Assembly (NCBI RefSeq): GCF_042477335.2 | Contig: NC_091246.1 | Span: 210,799,501-210,863,500 of the forward strand | Direction: 5' to 3' | DNA from: Ovis canadensis | Lineage: Eukaryota; Chordata; Mammalia; Artiodactyla; Bovidae | DNA: 64,000 nt | In this document: in pieces, positions 1 through 10,500 of the stretch | How the letters are laid out: each line of letters begins with the position of its first letter | Position numbering within the stretch: position 1 is the stretch's first letter | The notes under the pieces: generated by a model | The model's database searches: none | The model's input: the letters and a program-made list of their open reading frames with translations, nothing else | What the model was told of the DNA's origin: nothing | Position numbers and translations under genes: made by a program

Positions 1-117
1 GTGCGTGTTGCAATCTGTCTTGGGTACTTCAACGTAAACAGCAAAACCAGGTTCTTATGGTGCCGATCCACAAACAGTCCAGTACAGTTCAGATGTTTAA
101 ATGAATCTATGTATTCT

Positions 118-123
118 TTTTAT
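118..123 (-). terminator. RAPH1: Candidate distal poly(A) signal AATAAA
   Basis: The minus strand reads AATAAA here, followed downstream (about 60-90) by a GU-rich stretch (ctgtttgtgg) suitable as a downstream element. This would place the RAPH1 mRNA end near 95-105. A second AATAAA at 1265-1270 could serve a shorter form. Confidence 0.4.
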
Positions 124-299
124 TAAGGACTGGATAAGCTGACATAATGGAAACACGTAAATTACACTGACCGCATGACTACTGTCCTAAGCCATTACAA
201 TAGTTTACTGACAGTAACTTGGCAAGAATAAAGTAACTTGGAAAATAACTTAATCCAGCAGTAGAATAAAAACATCATCAGTAGTACTGAATCTCTCTC

Positions 300-325
300 A
301 TATATATATATATATCTATATATAG
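300..325. repeat. Short TA microsatellite
   Basis: Alternating TA run with one CT interruption, near the distal end of the presumed 3' UTR. Confidence 0.85.
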
Positions 326-1264
326 GTTTAGCACAATCAGGGAGCAAGGCACATAATGAAATGAGTGTACATTTTAAGTAGAAGAAAATAATAGCAACAA
401 AGCTGAAAGAAAAACTGTAACTTCATCTTTACCGAGCTGTGCATAATCATCTGAATAATGTCCTCTATCCTGTACTTTTAATGCAGTTCCTTTTGCCTTT
501 TTCATGCTTTAAAAAGGTATATTCCTACACTGTATATATTTATGGCAGAGCTCCCACAGCCTAGATGTTAGCTTGAGCCTTTACTCCTTTTTTTAAAAAA
601 GAAATGGGAAGAAAGGGAGCAATCTCAGTTAAATGTGCAATTTTTCTTTAAAACAGTAAACAATGCTTTTATGACATTGACACAAGCTGATATTCTAAAT
701 GTACATTTCTATAAAAGTTCACTAGTGGCTGACAATAAAATTAAGCAAAGTCATTTGAAACATTCCAGTTAATGCTGTTGTTTTCCCCTAGGAGAAATTA
801 TTTACAAGTAGAGAGAAATATAGGAGGTGGTAATCATGAAAAATGGCAGTTTTTGGTATTAGGTTACAATAAACAAACAATGGACAGTTTGCAGATTTTG
901 TTTAAGTGCCACAAGCATGTTCTGCTTAAGAAGAGGTTGAGGCTTAAATTATGAGCTTGGTATTAATAGCCATCCATGTTCAACATTCATTCTGAACTTA
1001 GCCATCTTTTAAACATGTAGTATTCACCATCACCCTGACCTGACTCACTTCTCTAAATGTCTTTGGTAGAAAGCAGCCAGACCTTGATTAGGTAGATGAA
1101 GCCATCTCTTGTGAGACAGTCAGTCACTTTTTCTGTTTCTGCACAAACTAGAAACACCTTCCTTCTTTCATTAGCACCTCAAAGTTTGCTTGTTAAATTT
1201 TTTTATGCTGTTCCTCCAAGAGAGTTCAAGGCACTGGGAAATATAGCAGATGTTTTCTAAATGG

Positions 1265-1270
1265 TTTATT
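1265..1270 (-). terminator. RAPH1: Candidate proximal poly(A) signal AATAAA
   Basis: Minus-strand AATAAA within the presumed 3' UTR. Use would shorten the UTR by about 1.15 kb. No further evidence is visible. Confidence 0.25.
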
Positions 1271-3171
1271 CTTCAACAAGCAAAGAGCAAACCAATTTCC
1301 TTCAAATGTTTATCAAGTATATTGTGTTTAGCTTATTTTTACTTAGCAAGTGTACTCTATAGCTAAATTTTGGATTTCTTATACATATAGACCTTCTAAG
1401 GGCACAATTAAGAACTGAACACTTGTTTACTTTGAGGGAGACTAGTAAAGAGATAACAATGGTCTTCCATTCAATTTTTAAAGGAAAATAAATCTTAATT
1501 CTGTACTACTTGCATCTCTCCATGGATCAAATCTCAACTTTGTGAGTGGGCAAACATTCCTATAGGGTCAGGAATAACTTGCTATATGTAAATAATGTGA
1601 AGTGTATAAAACGTCAAGCGCCAAAAGGTTCTTGCAACCGAAAATGATTTTTAGAAATAAACATCCTCTTAGAAATGTACAAATCCAAATTATTTAAAGG
1701 AAGTCATTACACCTATAATCACATAGGATCATACAGTCTTAATTGGTTTAAACAAAATCTGTGAGGTTATCAGATTACGTAAGTTACAAATTGTTAGTTT
1801 TAAAGTTAACTACGTAAAACCTACATGAAACAGTTTGGTAATATAGAAACTAGGAAAAGAATTTGTTTAAAATCACCTTGTGTTTGTAACAAATTGCTCT
1901 TAACGGTGGGAAAAAGAGGGACAAGGGGTTCTGTTGGTGGCCTGATAGTCAAATCAGTCCAACTATTACCTGAAGTTTTTTTTCAGGCTCCTTATAGCCT
2001 AACATCCTTGACATGAACTTATTAGCAGTTGTATTCTCCCAGAATAGCAGCTTCTGAAACTCTTAACTGGATGCACAGCTCCTATTAACCTTGACCTCAA
2101 GAGTTGTTAACCTATTGGAATTATTCTTCATGATCCCCCCAGTTCTGTTTACCTTTTTGATCTCCTTAGACTGCTTTTAGTGGCAAGTAAACTTACATGG
2201 AGATGGGACTGCCAAGATAGTTCGCAGCCCTTCCTTAGCAGGCTATGCCGGCAGGGGGCAGGAGCACCTTGATGTCCGAGGACTGTGGGACAGTCTGTGG
2301 GACATTCCTCTGAGATGTTGTGATGAAAACTGTTTCCTGTAACTTCTGAAGAATCAGCAATCTTATCTTAAAAAGCCCCAGAAATAAAAAACACCCAATT
2401 TACAGTGAAGTGGGTACCTGTAAACCTTAAGAGTAGTTACTTTTTCCAAGAGCAGAATGCTACAGCAGCTAAGGGAAAAATGTATTTGGGTAATAAAAGC
2501 CAAGCTTCAATATAGAATAATCTAACATAACTATGAACTTAATGTTTTAACAGAATAGGCTTTGCTGCCCTTCAGAGTTGTTGCCAAAACTTTAAGCATA
2601 GGTTGGATCCAATTTTGAAATTTTGTGGTACAAGTTAAGGATGTCACTAATTAGCAAGTCACTAGCTCTTAACAGGCACCTGTCTGCACTGTGCTCAACA
2701 GCAGGATACTATTCATTTTTCAGTACAGCCAAGCCAACTGACAAGACTTTCTTCCTTGACCTGGAGAAGCCTTGCTGGGTTAGAGGAGCTGAGCAGGAGG
2801 CAGTGGAAGAAGGCACAGTACCAGTGTCATCCGGCAGTGTTTTTCTTGAACACACCAGGGAAGAGGAGCGCCTAGATAACAGGAGTCTCCAAACCGCATC
2901 CCAACAAAAATCCCAATTAAAACAAAACAAAACAAAAAACCCAGGGAGTAAAACACTAGAAGTATATTTAAAGTATCATTTTGGTTTTTTTGATTCAGTT
3001 GTTTCACATAAAGAGGGGGGAAAAAAAGTTAATAGCTTTCTTTGTCTCTGGAAAAATGTAAAGGGCAACAGACTGTTGTTAAGCCACTGACACAGTTCCT
3101 CTCCCTGGCTGTGTTCTCCTCGGTGTCCCTGGTGTTCTAAAGGATATCTGCTCTTTCAGGAAAATGATACA

Positions 3172-3243
3172 TTAGAAGCAGCATCGATTCAGGATGGCTG
3201 CCGTCAGGACTGACACAAGCAAGAAGGCCCAGGAAATCCCCCA
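3172..3243 (-). CDS. RAPH1: Possible alternative last coding exon with a hydrophobic tail
   Basis: A strong acceptor (pyrimidine run ending tttttttttcag|TGG) sits in the presumed 3' UTR. Joined in phase 0 to exon 12 (which ends ESSK), it reads WGISWAFLLVSVLTAAIL, then NRCCF and TAA at 3172-3174. That would give a protein of about 615 residues that keeps RA and PH but loses the proline-rich tail and gains a C-terminal hydrophobic segment like that of tail-anchored membrane proteins. Splice site and reading are seen directly; use as an exon is inference. It may also be a chance acceptor in the UTR. Confidence 0.35.
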   Translation of the reverse strand, partial: WGISWAFLLVSVLTAAILNRCCF

Positions 3244-4798
3244 CTGAAAAAAAAAGGTTGGATCTTACGGCTCAAATCAGGAGTGAAGGAAGACAGGAAA
3301 CGTGATTTCTTCCCTCAGGGAGAGCTGTCCATCCTTACATAAAAGACCACCATCACAATAAAAAACCCTAGTGATGAATGTTTACACCATTGGATTCAGA
3401 GTCTTAAAAGTCCTCTATCTCACAAATAAGGGTGATCCTTAGAAGATAAAGCTGTGGGCAGAAGACTAGGGAATCACTTCATTCAGGAGTCACAGTGGCG
3501 CCTGGCAGTGTTGCTCAGATGTACTCAAATCGCAGTGCATGCTTAAATGAACAACATAGGTGTGGTAAAGGTCACTTCATAACCATGAGAATATCAAGCA
3601 CATAAAACCTGGTGAACTGAAAAAGATCTAAAAAAGTATCTTTTAAAGAAGTAGGGCTATAACAAATGCACACTGGTAAATATTATTGCTCTATAAGCAG
3701 GAGTATACAATCACATCCTGGAGATGCGACAGTGGGGGGGGGGTTCCACTTTCTCTGATGCAGCACTTTGGTGCAGAGTGAGAAATCCTGTGTACACAGC
3801 GCAGTCTTGCTAACTCTTGAATTATTTACCATCTCTGTCCCACTTTATGGACATCACTTTTTCCTTACAGACAGGGTCGAACACTTTGGCAGTTACACTG
3901 GTGATCCCTATTCACAACAGGCACAGATGTTCATTACAAGGTGTGCTGACTTATCACTGCTGGGGAGGTACTTTTTAATCTGTTTAAGAGCAGTTCTAAC
4001 GTTGGCGTAATGGTCAATTTATCATCACAAATTGCTAAGTCAGTATACATTTCTCAAATACCAAGGAAAATTCAGAGGAGAAAATGAAACATCCAGAAGT
4101 ACAGTGTGAAGCCTGTGGGATCATAGTGTGTTGTTAGAGCAATGTTCCATGTTACACCAACCTGCATATGCATAGCATGTAATGTCACCTACTGTCCTTG
4201 GACTACAGACTCCATCAGAATACCTGGTCACTTGGACAAATCTCTACAACCGGGCTTCAACAAGCAAGGACCCTATTGTGCTCCGGTCACTATGGATGAA
4301 ATCCTCGAAACACTCATTTTCCCCCCTCCCTCTATGATAGTCCCAAACTTAAGTGAATTCTTTGTATGCCACATTACCAGCTACAAAAAACCTAATTAAT
4401 GACAGCTGCACAGGGGCCAGTTTTCTCTTTTCTAATCCATCCCTTCAAAGAGCAATACAAAAAAAAAAAATTTCAGAAGGTGATTTTGTTTTTTGTAATG
4501 ATGCAACATAATGGACAAAGGATGTGAGTATCTTATATAGCAGCTGTCTATGGATATCTAATATCAACACCCACTCACAGCACACACTATAAGGAGGTAA
4601 CTGGTGACCCAAAGACACACGGGGACAGAGCATTCTGAGGGTATCATGTTGGATAGTCTCTTACAATAAATCAAAGCAAGGATCGTGAAACCAGACTTGA
4701 TGGAGCTTCATAAGCTCAAGGAAAGGATCCCAACAGTACAGAAAGAACTACAGGGTAACAGCACTAGATTACCCACGTGACACAGGCAACGAGCTTAC

Positions 4799-4845
4799 CT
4801 GCGACAGAGCACGCTCTAGATCCCGGTGGGGTCGCGGCAGCAACG
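4799..4845 (-). other. Exon-like CpG-rich segment in the 3' UTR
   Basis: Minus strand: acceptor tagctgcag|CGT and donor TCGCAG|gtaagc, a near-consensus 5' splice site. The 47-nt segment between them has several CpGs in an AT-rich setting. Joined to exon 12 in phase 0 it would reach a stop after RCCRDPTGI. It could be an alternative 3' exon or a chance pair of sites. Confidence 0.25.
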
Positions 4846-5327
4846 CTGCAGCTAGAATGGTTTAGTTACACCACATGGATACTGTTTTCTATGCACAACC
4901 ACACACTGATAGTATCTGAAAATTTCCCCACACTGCACGATGACCCATTCTATGAAACTGATTCCTAATTAAAGTGCCCCTGTATGTAGAGAAATGAAGT
5001 GTCAAGCAGTTCTATCTTCAGCCAACGGGGAAAAAACACAAAAGCCCCATAGATACACCAAACATTCTGGTTGTCTTCTCAAACTGAGAAATAGCACATT
5101 ATACATCTATCCTTAATATATAATACACAACATGCACAGAAAGGCCGCACATGGACATTTATAAAATATCTTCTAAAGTCTGAAGTTTTTGGTCCAACCC
5201 AAATGATAGATAACAAAAATCATAAGGGACAAGACATATATCCCCTTCCATGCCGCTGCCACCTAAAATACACGAAACTCATTTCCAGATTAGGAGAGAG
5301 AAAGAATAAATAGAATCACTTTCAGCT

Positions 5328-5432
5328 ATATATATACATATAGATATATGTATACATATATATATACATACACACGCTACCTATCTATATATGTATAGCT
5401 ATGTGTGTACCCGCACATGTGTACACACACAG
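5328..5432. repeat. TA/CA microsatellite tract
   Basis: Imperfect alternating purine-pyrimidine tract (tatatatacatata, then cacacac and gtgtgtac motifs) in the early 3' UTR of RAPH1. Likely length-variable. Confidence 0.85.
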
Positions 5433-5556
5433 AGCTGAACACTACCTGAATAACAACGACATACCAGGAGGCTCTGAACACCTGCATTCACAGATGATCA
5501 GGTGAGCTGATTGTAGAACTGATTACACACTGCATGAAAATAAAATCCTAAGGTAG

Positions 5557-7584
5557 CTACCAATCTCTTGAGAGCTTGGTGTTCTGGTCTCTCTTGGGGG
5601 GAGCGGGAGGCGGTCCTCTCCGCAACGTTGCATAGCCTGATATATGACTGCCTCCGTAAGCGGCTTTCTGCTGCTCAGAAAGCAGTTCAGGGGGTGGCGG
5701 GGGCAATGCCATGTCATCCATGGTGGCTGTGGGTTCCGCTCTAGACACGCGGGAGGAGGAGAGCGAGCCGTGCCGGGTGATGGACTTGCGCTGCAGTGTC
5801 CTGTTGAGGTCAGCCAGGAAGCCAGGCTGGACACTAAGGCTGGATTTGGGCGAGGTGGGCACTTGCGGCACGACTGCGGCCGTGGCTGGCTGCTCCGAGA
5901 TCTCGGCTTGAGTGAGGCGGGTGCTATCGTTCCGTTTGGGTCGCGTGGGCGGAGGGGCCTTCTTCACCGACGTTTTGGACCAGGGCTGCGGCTGCGGGTT
6001 AACAACGGCCACTTTTGGAGAGGTGCTTCCTGAGAACACTGCTGGGATGTCGATGGGGGGCAGAGGAAGCTCGGTTTCCGGCGGAGGGGGTGGGAAGTCA
6101 GAATCAGACGGAGGAGAAGGGAACTCCACCGCCGAGTCCTTGCCGCGCCCACTCAGCGCAGCCACCTTCGCGGACAGGCAACCTTGCTGGAGCACCCCGG
6201 GAAGGTTAACTCCTGAAAGATGGAGTTTTCCTGGCTTGGGGGGCGCTGCTGGAGGTGGTGGGGTCTCCTTGCCAGGAGACCCCGAGGGTTCGGCTGGCGA
6301 TGCGAACTTGCTGATTAGACTGTCCACTGAGGGTTTCTTGGGCTCAGGGTGCTCTGCACAGCTGCTGGCCTTAATGCTGGAGTTGCGCTGCGGGGTCGGG
6401 GGCGGTTTCTTTCCCCCGGGGCTGCAGGTTTTACTGCTCTTTTTGCCGGGAGAGCTGCTTTTGTCGGGGGCGGGGGCAGGAGCCGCTGTGGGTGTGGCTG
6501 GCGGCGGTGGTGGCGGTGGCGGCGGCGGCTGTGGGGCTGGGGTGGGTGGTGGTGGTGGCGGCGGCGGAGGAAACACCAGGCTGCTCTCTGGGGGAGGTGG
6601 GGGGAAGTCCGGAGAAGGGACAGGGACGGAGCTGGGCTGCCACTTGGGCTTTGCTTTCACGGCAGGGGGGGACTGTGGGGCGAGGCTGACCGAGGCAGGC
6701 TTTAAGGGCGGCCCCTCGGCGGGAGGTGGGGCTGGAGGTGGGGGGAACTGGCTGGCTATCTGCTTCACCACAGAGGGCGCGGGGGACAGGGGCGAGGGGG
6801 GTGGTTTTACGCTGAAGCTCTGCTGCTTGGGTAGCGTGGGCGGGGGCACCGGACCCGGAGGAACAGGGGGAGAGGGTGGAACGTGAGTCACAGGAAGAAC
6901 CGGCTGCTTTTTTACTGGGGGGACTGGCGGAGTAGGTGTGGGTGGCAACGACTGTGTCACTGCGGGTGGCACAGTCTTGGTGCTCGCTGAGGGGGGCAAG
7001 GTCACAAGGGGCTTGGGGGGGGCCTGGGGAGGGAGGGGGGCAGGGACGGGAGGAGGAGGTGGGGGCGCTGGAGGAGCTGTCTGCGTACCATGTTGGATGT
7101 GATGAATCTTCAGTGGAGGAGGTGGGGGACTGAACTGCGGCAGGGACGGGGTGCAGGGGGCGGGCTTCAGCTGGGCCATAGCCGAGCCGGGAGTGGGGGG
7201 CGGGGGCGGGGGCGGCGGGGGAGGCACCACTCCATTGGGGGGTACCAGAATCTGAGGCTTCACTGACAGTGAGGTCGAGGGCTGCATCCCTGATGCGGGG
7301 GGAGGCTTAAACAGGGCTCCCGAATGCTGAGAGGCGTTCTGCAGCCTGGTTATTGTGCTGTACTTGACAAACATTGTGGCTGCGGAGCCCGCAGACGGGG
7401 CAGACTGGCTGGGCAGGGGCGGGGGCGGGGGCGGCGGAGGGGGTGGGGGAGGCGGAGGGGGCGGGGGTGGGGGCGGGAGGGGTGGTGAAGGCTGTGAGGC
7501 TGTGTAGGGGGTGACTAGCTTGGGCTGTGGGGATAACGGGGGAATGAGTGAAGTGTAGTGTCGATTCACAGACTCCATTCTGGC
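5557..7584 (-). CDS. RAPH1: RAPH1 terminal coding exon, proline-rich tail (residues 593-1267)
   Basis: Acceptor ccttttag|GCC; the first codons read [13 protein letters not shown], so the ATG at 7578 is internal and not a start. The stop is TAG at 5557-5559 after KLSRDW. The 675 residues are dominated by proline, including an almost pure Pro run of about 26 encoded near 7411-7482. At least four FPPPP motifs ([37 protein letters not shown]) are the EVH1 ligands that recruit Ena/VASP; many PxxP stretches fit SH3 partners. The end ([19 protein letters not shown]) matches human lamellipodin. The exon is very GC-rich compared with its surroundings. Confidence 0.97.
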   Translation of the reverse strand, partial: ARMESVNRHYTSLIPPLSPQPKLVTPYTASQPSPPLPPPPPPPPPPPPPPPPPPPPLPSQSAPSAGSAATMFVKYSTITRLQNASQHSGALFKPPPASGMQPSTSLSVKPQILVPPNGVVPPPPPPPPPPTPGSAMAQLKPAPCTPSLPQFSPPPPPLKIHHIQHGTQTAPPAPPPPPPVPAPLPPQAPPKPLVTLPPSASTKTVPPAVTQSLPPTPTPPVPPVKKQPVLPVTHVPPSPPVPPGPVPPPTLPKQQSFSVKPPPSPLSPAPSVVKQIASQFPPPPAPPPAEGPPLKPASVSLAPQSPPAVKAKPKWQPSSVPVPSPDFPPPPPESSLVFPPPPPPPPPTPAPQPPPPPPPPPPATPTAAPAPAPDKSSSPGKKSSKTCSPGGKKPPPTPQRNSSIKASSCAEHPEPKKPSVDSLISKFASPAEPSGSPGKETPPPPAAPPKPGKLHLSGVNLPGVLQQGCLSAKVAALSGRGKDSAVEFPSPPSDSDFPPPPPETELPLPPIDIPAVFSGSTSPKVAVVNPQPQPWSKTSVKKAPPPTRPKRNDSTRLTQAEISEQPATAAVVPQVPTSPKSSLSVQPGFLADLNRTLQRKSITRHGSLSSSRVSRAEPTATMDDMALPPPPPELLSEQQKAAYGGSHISGYATLRRGPPPAPPKRDQNTKLSRDW

Positions 7585-10500
7585 CTAAAAGGAGTATAAA
7601 AGGGAGGTTGGGAGAGAGAAAACACAACAAAGAAAACAGTTACAGAGGTTAAGATTTGACTGGTAAACTAAAAAGCAAGGAATCAGAGACATGCACGAAA
7701 GGGTGCAGCAGCTGGTGATGGTGAAGATGGACAATGGCAGGAAGGCTAAAGCCCCACTCCCCGGGGAACAAGGGCATGGAGAAAATCTGTTTACCTAACA
7801 GCCTTCTCGAATGCCTAAACTTCTTAACTACCTGGGGATAATTTCCTGTAGCAAGTCTGTCTGGATGATGCCCTCTGCTTTCTGACCTCTGGTTTTCACA
7901 CACCCTGCCCCGGGGTGAGCACCAGGGCCTCTGAGCAGGGGACTGCCCCCTGGACTGTGGCAGAAGGAGATGTGATGACCGGAGTTCACCTTTCAGTCCA
8001 GGACTGCATCCACATCAAGCAGATGCCATAACTGGGTTTAGGAGAGCTGCTGGAGGGCCTCCTGAAGAATGAGGATGGCTTTTTGATGCTAGTGAGCGGT
8101 ATGAGTATGAGAATGTTCAGCAGGCGTGCACAGTCACACAGCAATGAATGAGCTTGACACACACACTCGTGGTCGTGTGAGACACTTGCATCCAACATGC
8201 ACAGAAGTCCAGCAATGCAGGTAAAAGGGGGGTATTCTTTACATTTGTTTTACTGGAAAATACATAAAGAAATGCTTCATAAACATTACAGCTAAAGATC
8301 GTAAAAATACCATACTGAAAAAGCCAGGAGAAAATGAAAGGAAACTTTGGAAGGCTAAAGGAAATGTATCAAGACACAGGAGCTAGAGTTTGCCAACAAC
8401 CTACTGACTGGCCCATCTGAGCACCTCTTGGCATGGCCCAAAGGACCACACCCAGTCATTTATTTTATAGAGCTACTCATGCAGGAATGTGGTTCAAGTG
8501 CTTCTGAAAGCAGAGGAAGGACTCTCGGCTTAGTGACTCTGGGTATATCATTTGGGCTCTTTGAACAAACTGTGAGGATCCAAATAAACCATCTGTTTCC
8601 AATTCTGAATGACATCTAATTAGCACTGAGAATACTTAGGTTAGTAGTCTAGAAGGCTCATGACAGTGCTGAGTTCTAGTGCCCATCAGGTCATTCACAT
8701 GTTCCTTTAATAACTGCACATCAAAATAAAAGCATTAGTTTGCAAGATCTGGTTACAGGAGTCACCCAGGTTAATGTGCTTCCAAAGAACAGCCCCTGAC
8801 CTTAACTTGACCCTGTCTTGGCTGCTGCAGGGGTGGAGACCTTAGCTGTGCTGGCCTTCTCATTTGGCACCCGAGACTGTGGTAACAAGGAGAAGAAACA
8901 TACAGGGGGTCAAGACTCAAGCTCAGTGTCACTGCTGTGCGGCAGAGTTCATGGTCTTTCTGAAGCTATGTGCCACGAGGTACTCTGCTGCTTGATCACA
9001 GACCATTTGGACCCTTTGCTTCCCTTGGCCTTTCTCCCAACAGTTGGCTAGTTTCACCATTTAAAATACATGTGGATGACACCATTAAGTTCGGTAAGGT
9101 AAAGGACTTTTCTTTAGGCACCTGAATTTTGTAAGCACAGCTTCTCCATAATATATATGGAATATCAGCACCAGATAGTGCTGTTCCACTCAAACTGATT
9201 AAATATGGGAAGGAAAAAAATTCCTTAAAAGTCTGAGCCTCTGGTAAGGGCATTAAACTGTCATTTTCTTGAGAATTTAGATTATTAGCACCAATTCTCA
9301 AATACTGATTTCTAAGAGAAGGTGTTCCACCCCACATTGGGCTACCTATGACTCCTCTACCCTCCCCAAGTCCAGTTAATCAATCATATATGGAAATAAA
9401 GGAATAAATTGAGGGGAAATATCCATTTAACTCTCACTGAATGTATTGTATAAGTAATTCAGAGAAGAAAAACAAAAATCAAAATGATTTTTGGATGAAA
9501 ACAGAATGGCCAGACCGGGCAAGCTCCCGGCTCCTCGCCTCGGCGTGTGCCTGCGCCGCTGAGAGTGGCAGGGCGGGGTCGCCATGGCCCACAGGACATC
9601 AGAGACAGCGCGGTATGGTGAACCAAAGAGCCTCTCTGTTTCTAAGCAGCCTTGCAATAATTATACTTGTCCTTCAGCGTCAATGAACAACCTTCTATGC
9701 AAGGCTTGGGGGTCCAATATTTTAAGGGGATTAATGGGAATTTAGTCTTCCACATAAACTGTAAACTGAGAAAAACTTACCCAATGTGCAAAGAAATGCC
9801 AAAAAGCATAAAAGAAAAGGAGTCTGAATAAGTTAAGAGCCAATAAAGTAACAATCAACTCTTAGCAGTTTCTCTGGAATAACAGCAAGGCATTGGCACT
9901 AGAGGGTGTTGTTGCTCCATCCAAATTAAGAGAGGAAAGGGGGAGATTGTTGTTATTTCTTAAAATTCTGAGCCACTGATAAAACTGCTAGGTGGTGTTT
10001 TTTTTGAGATCTTAGATCATCAGAGCCAATTCATAAATATCCATTTCTGAGAAGCAAAGAAAGAATACTGAGATAAGGCCAAGAAAGATTCCTAATGAAG
10101 GAATAAAAGAGCACTATGCTCCCCCCCTTACCCCGCCTCAGAACACTATAGAGAGGCGTCCCCTCTACCCTGACCTGAGCGCATTACCTTGCTGGACTCT
10201 TCCAGCTGCGTGCCTCGCTTCCAGGCCTCAGAGAAGATGGAGCTCACCATGCTCTGGGAACGGACGTGTCCTGCCGGCTGGGTGTCAGACACTCCACTGT
10301 CAGACTGATTGGAGTGATTGGACTGAGATTCTGTTTGAAACATTTTCAAAAGTCAGATTAAATAAGTATTATGACAGTATAAATATGTACATTTGTATAA
10401 AGCTTTCACTCTAGCTTTCACTCTAGATTAGACAGGATGCAGAATGGCAAGTTACTTTTACCTGACCCATTTCACACAGACACAGCCCTTGTTTTCCACT

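Larger units (their letters stand above)
1..5556 (-). other. RAPH1: Presumed long 3' UTR of RAPH1
   Basis: About 5.5 kb of AT-rich sequence after the stop, with no long open frame and very few recognisable transposons, unlike the introns. Human RAPH1 also has a long 3' UTR (family knowledge), so the whole stretch is a plausible UTR. Minus-strand AATAAA signals lie at 1265-1270 and 118-123. Within it are a TA run at about 300-325, a TA/CA tract at 5328-5432, a strong acceptor before 3243 and an exon-like 47-nt CpG-rich piece at 4799-4845. The exact 3' end is not proven. Confidence 0.6.
7585..10187 (-). other. RAPH1: RAPH1 intron between exons 12 and 13
   Basis: 2.6 kb without recognisable young SINEs. 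It contains a diverged repeat pair (about 9218-9330 and 9955-10065) and a small CpG-rich patch at 9515-9615. Short open frames here have no supporting context. Confidence 0.85.

Noticed and set aside
2623..3090. 155-codon + strand open frame
   Set aside because: No recognisable domain, ends in low-complexity Lys/Gln sequence, lies in the presumed 3' UTR of RAPH1, and overlaps equally long minus frames. Most likely chance.
5912..6886. 324-codon + strand open frame, Gly-rich
   Set aside because: It is the antisense shadow of the proline codons in the RAPH1 terminal exon (CCN read in reverse gives GGN). No splice, start or family evidence. The other + frames in 5644-7133 are rejected for the same reason.
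7792..7830. Possible small exon reading [12 protein letters not shown] on the minus strand
   Set aside because: 38 nt, not divisible by three, with a weak acceptor; no family match.
9777..9830. Possible 43-nt extra exon (acceptor ttattcag, donor gtaagt) in the exon 12-13 intron
   Set aside because: Open in phase 0 but not a multiple of three, so it would shift the proline tail out of frame; the pyrimidine tract is poor.
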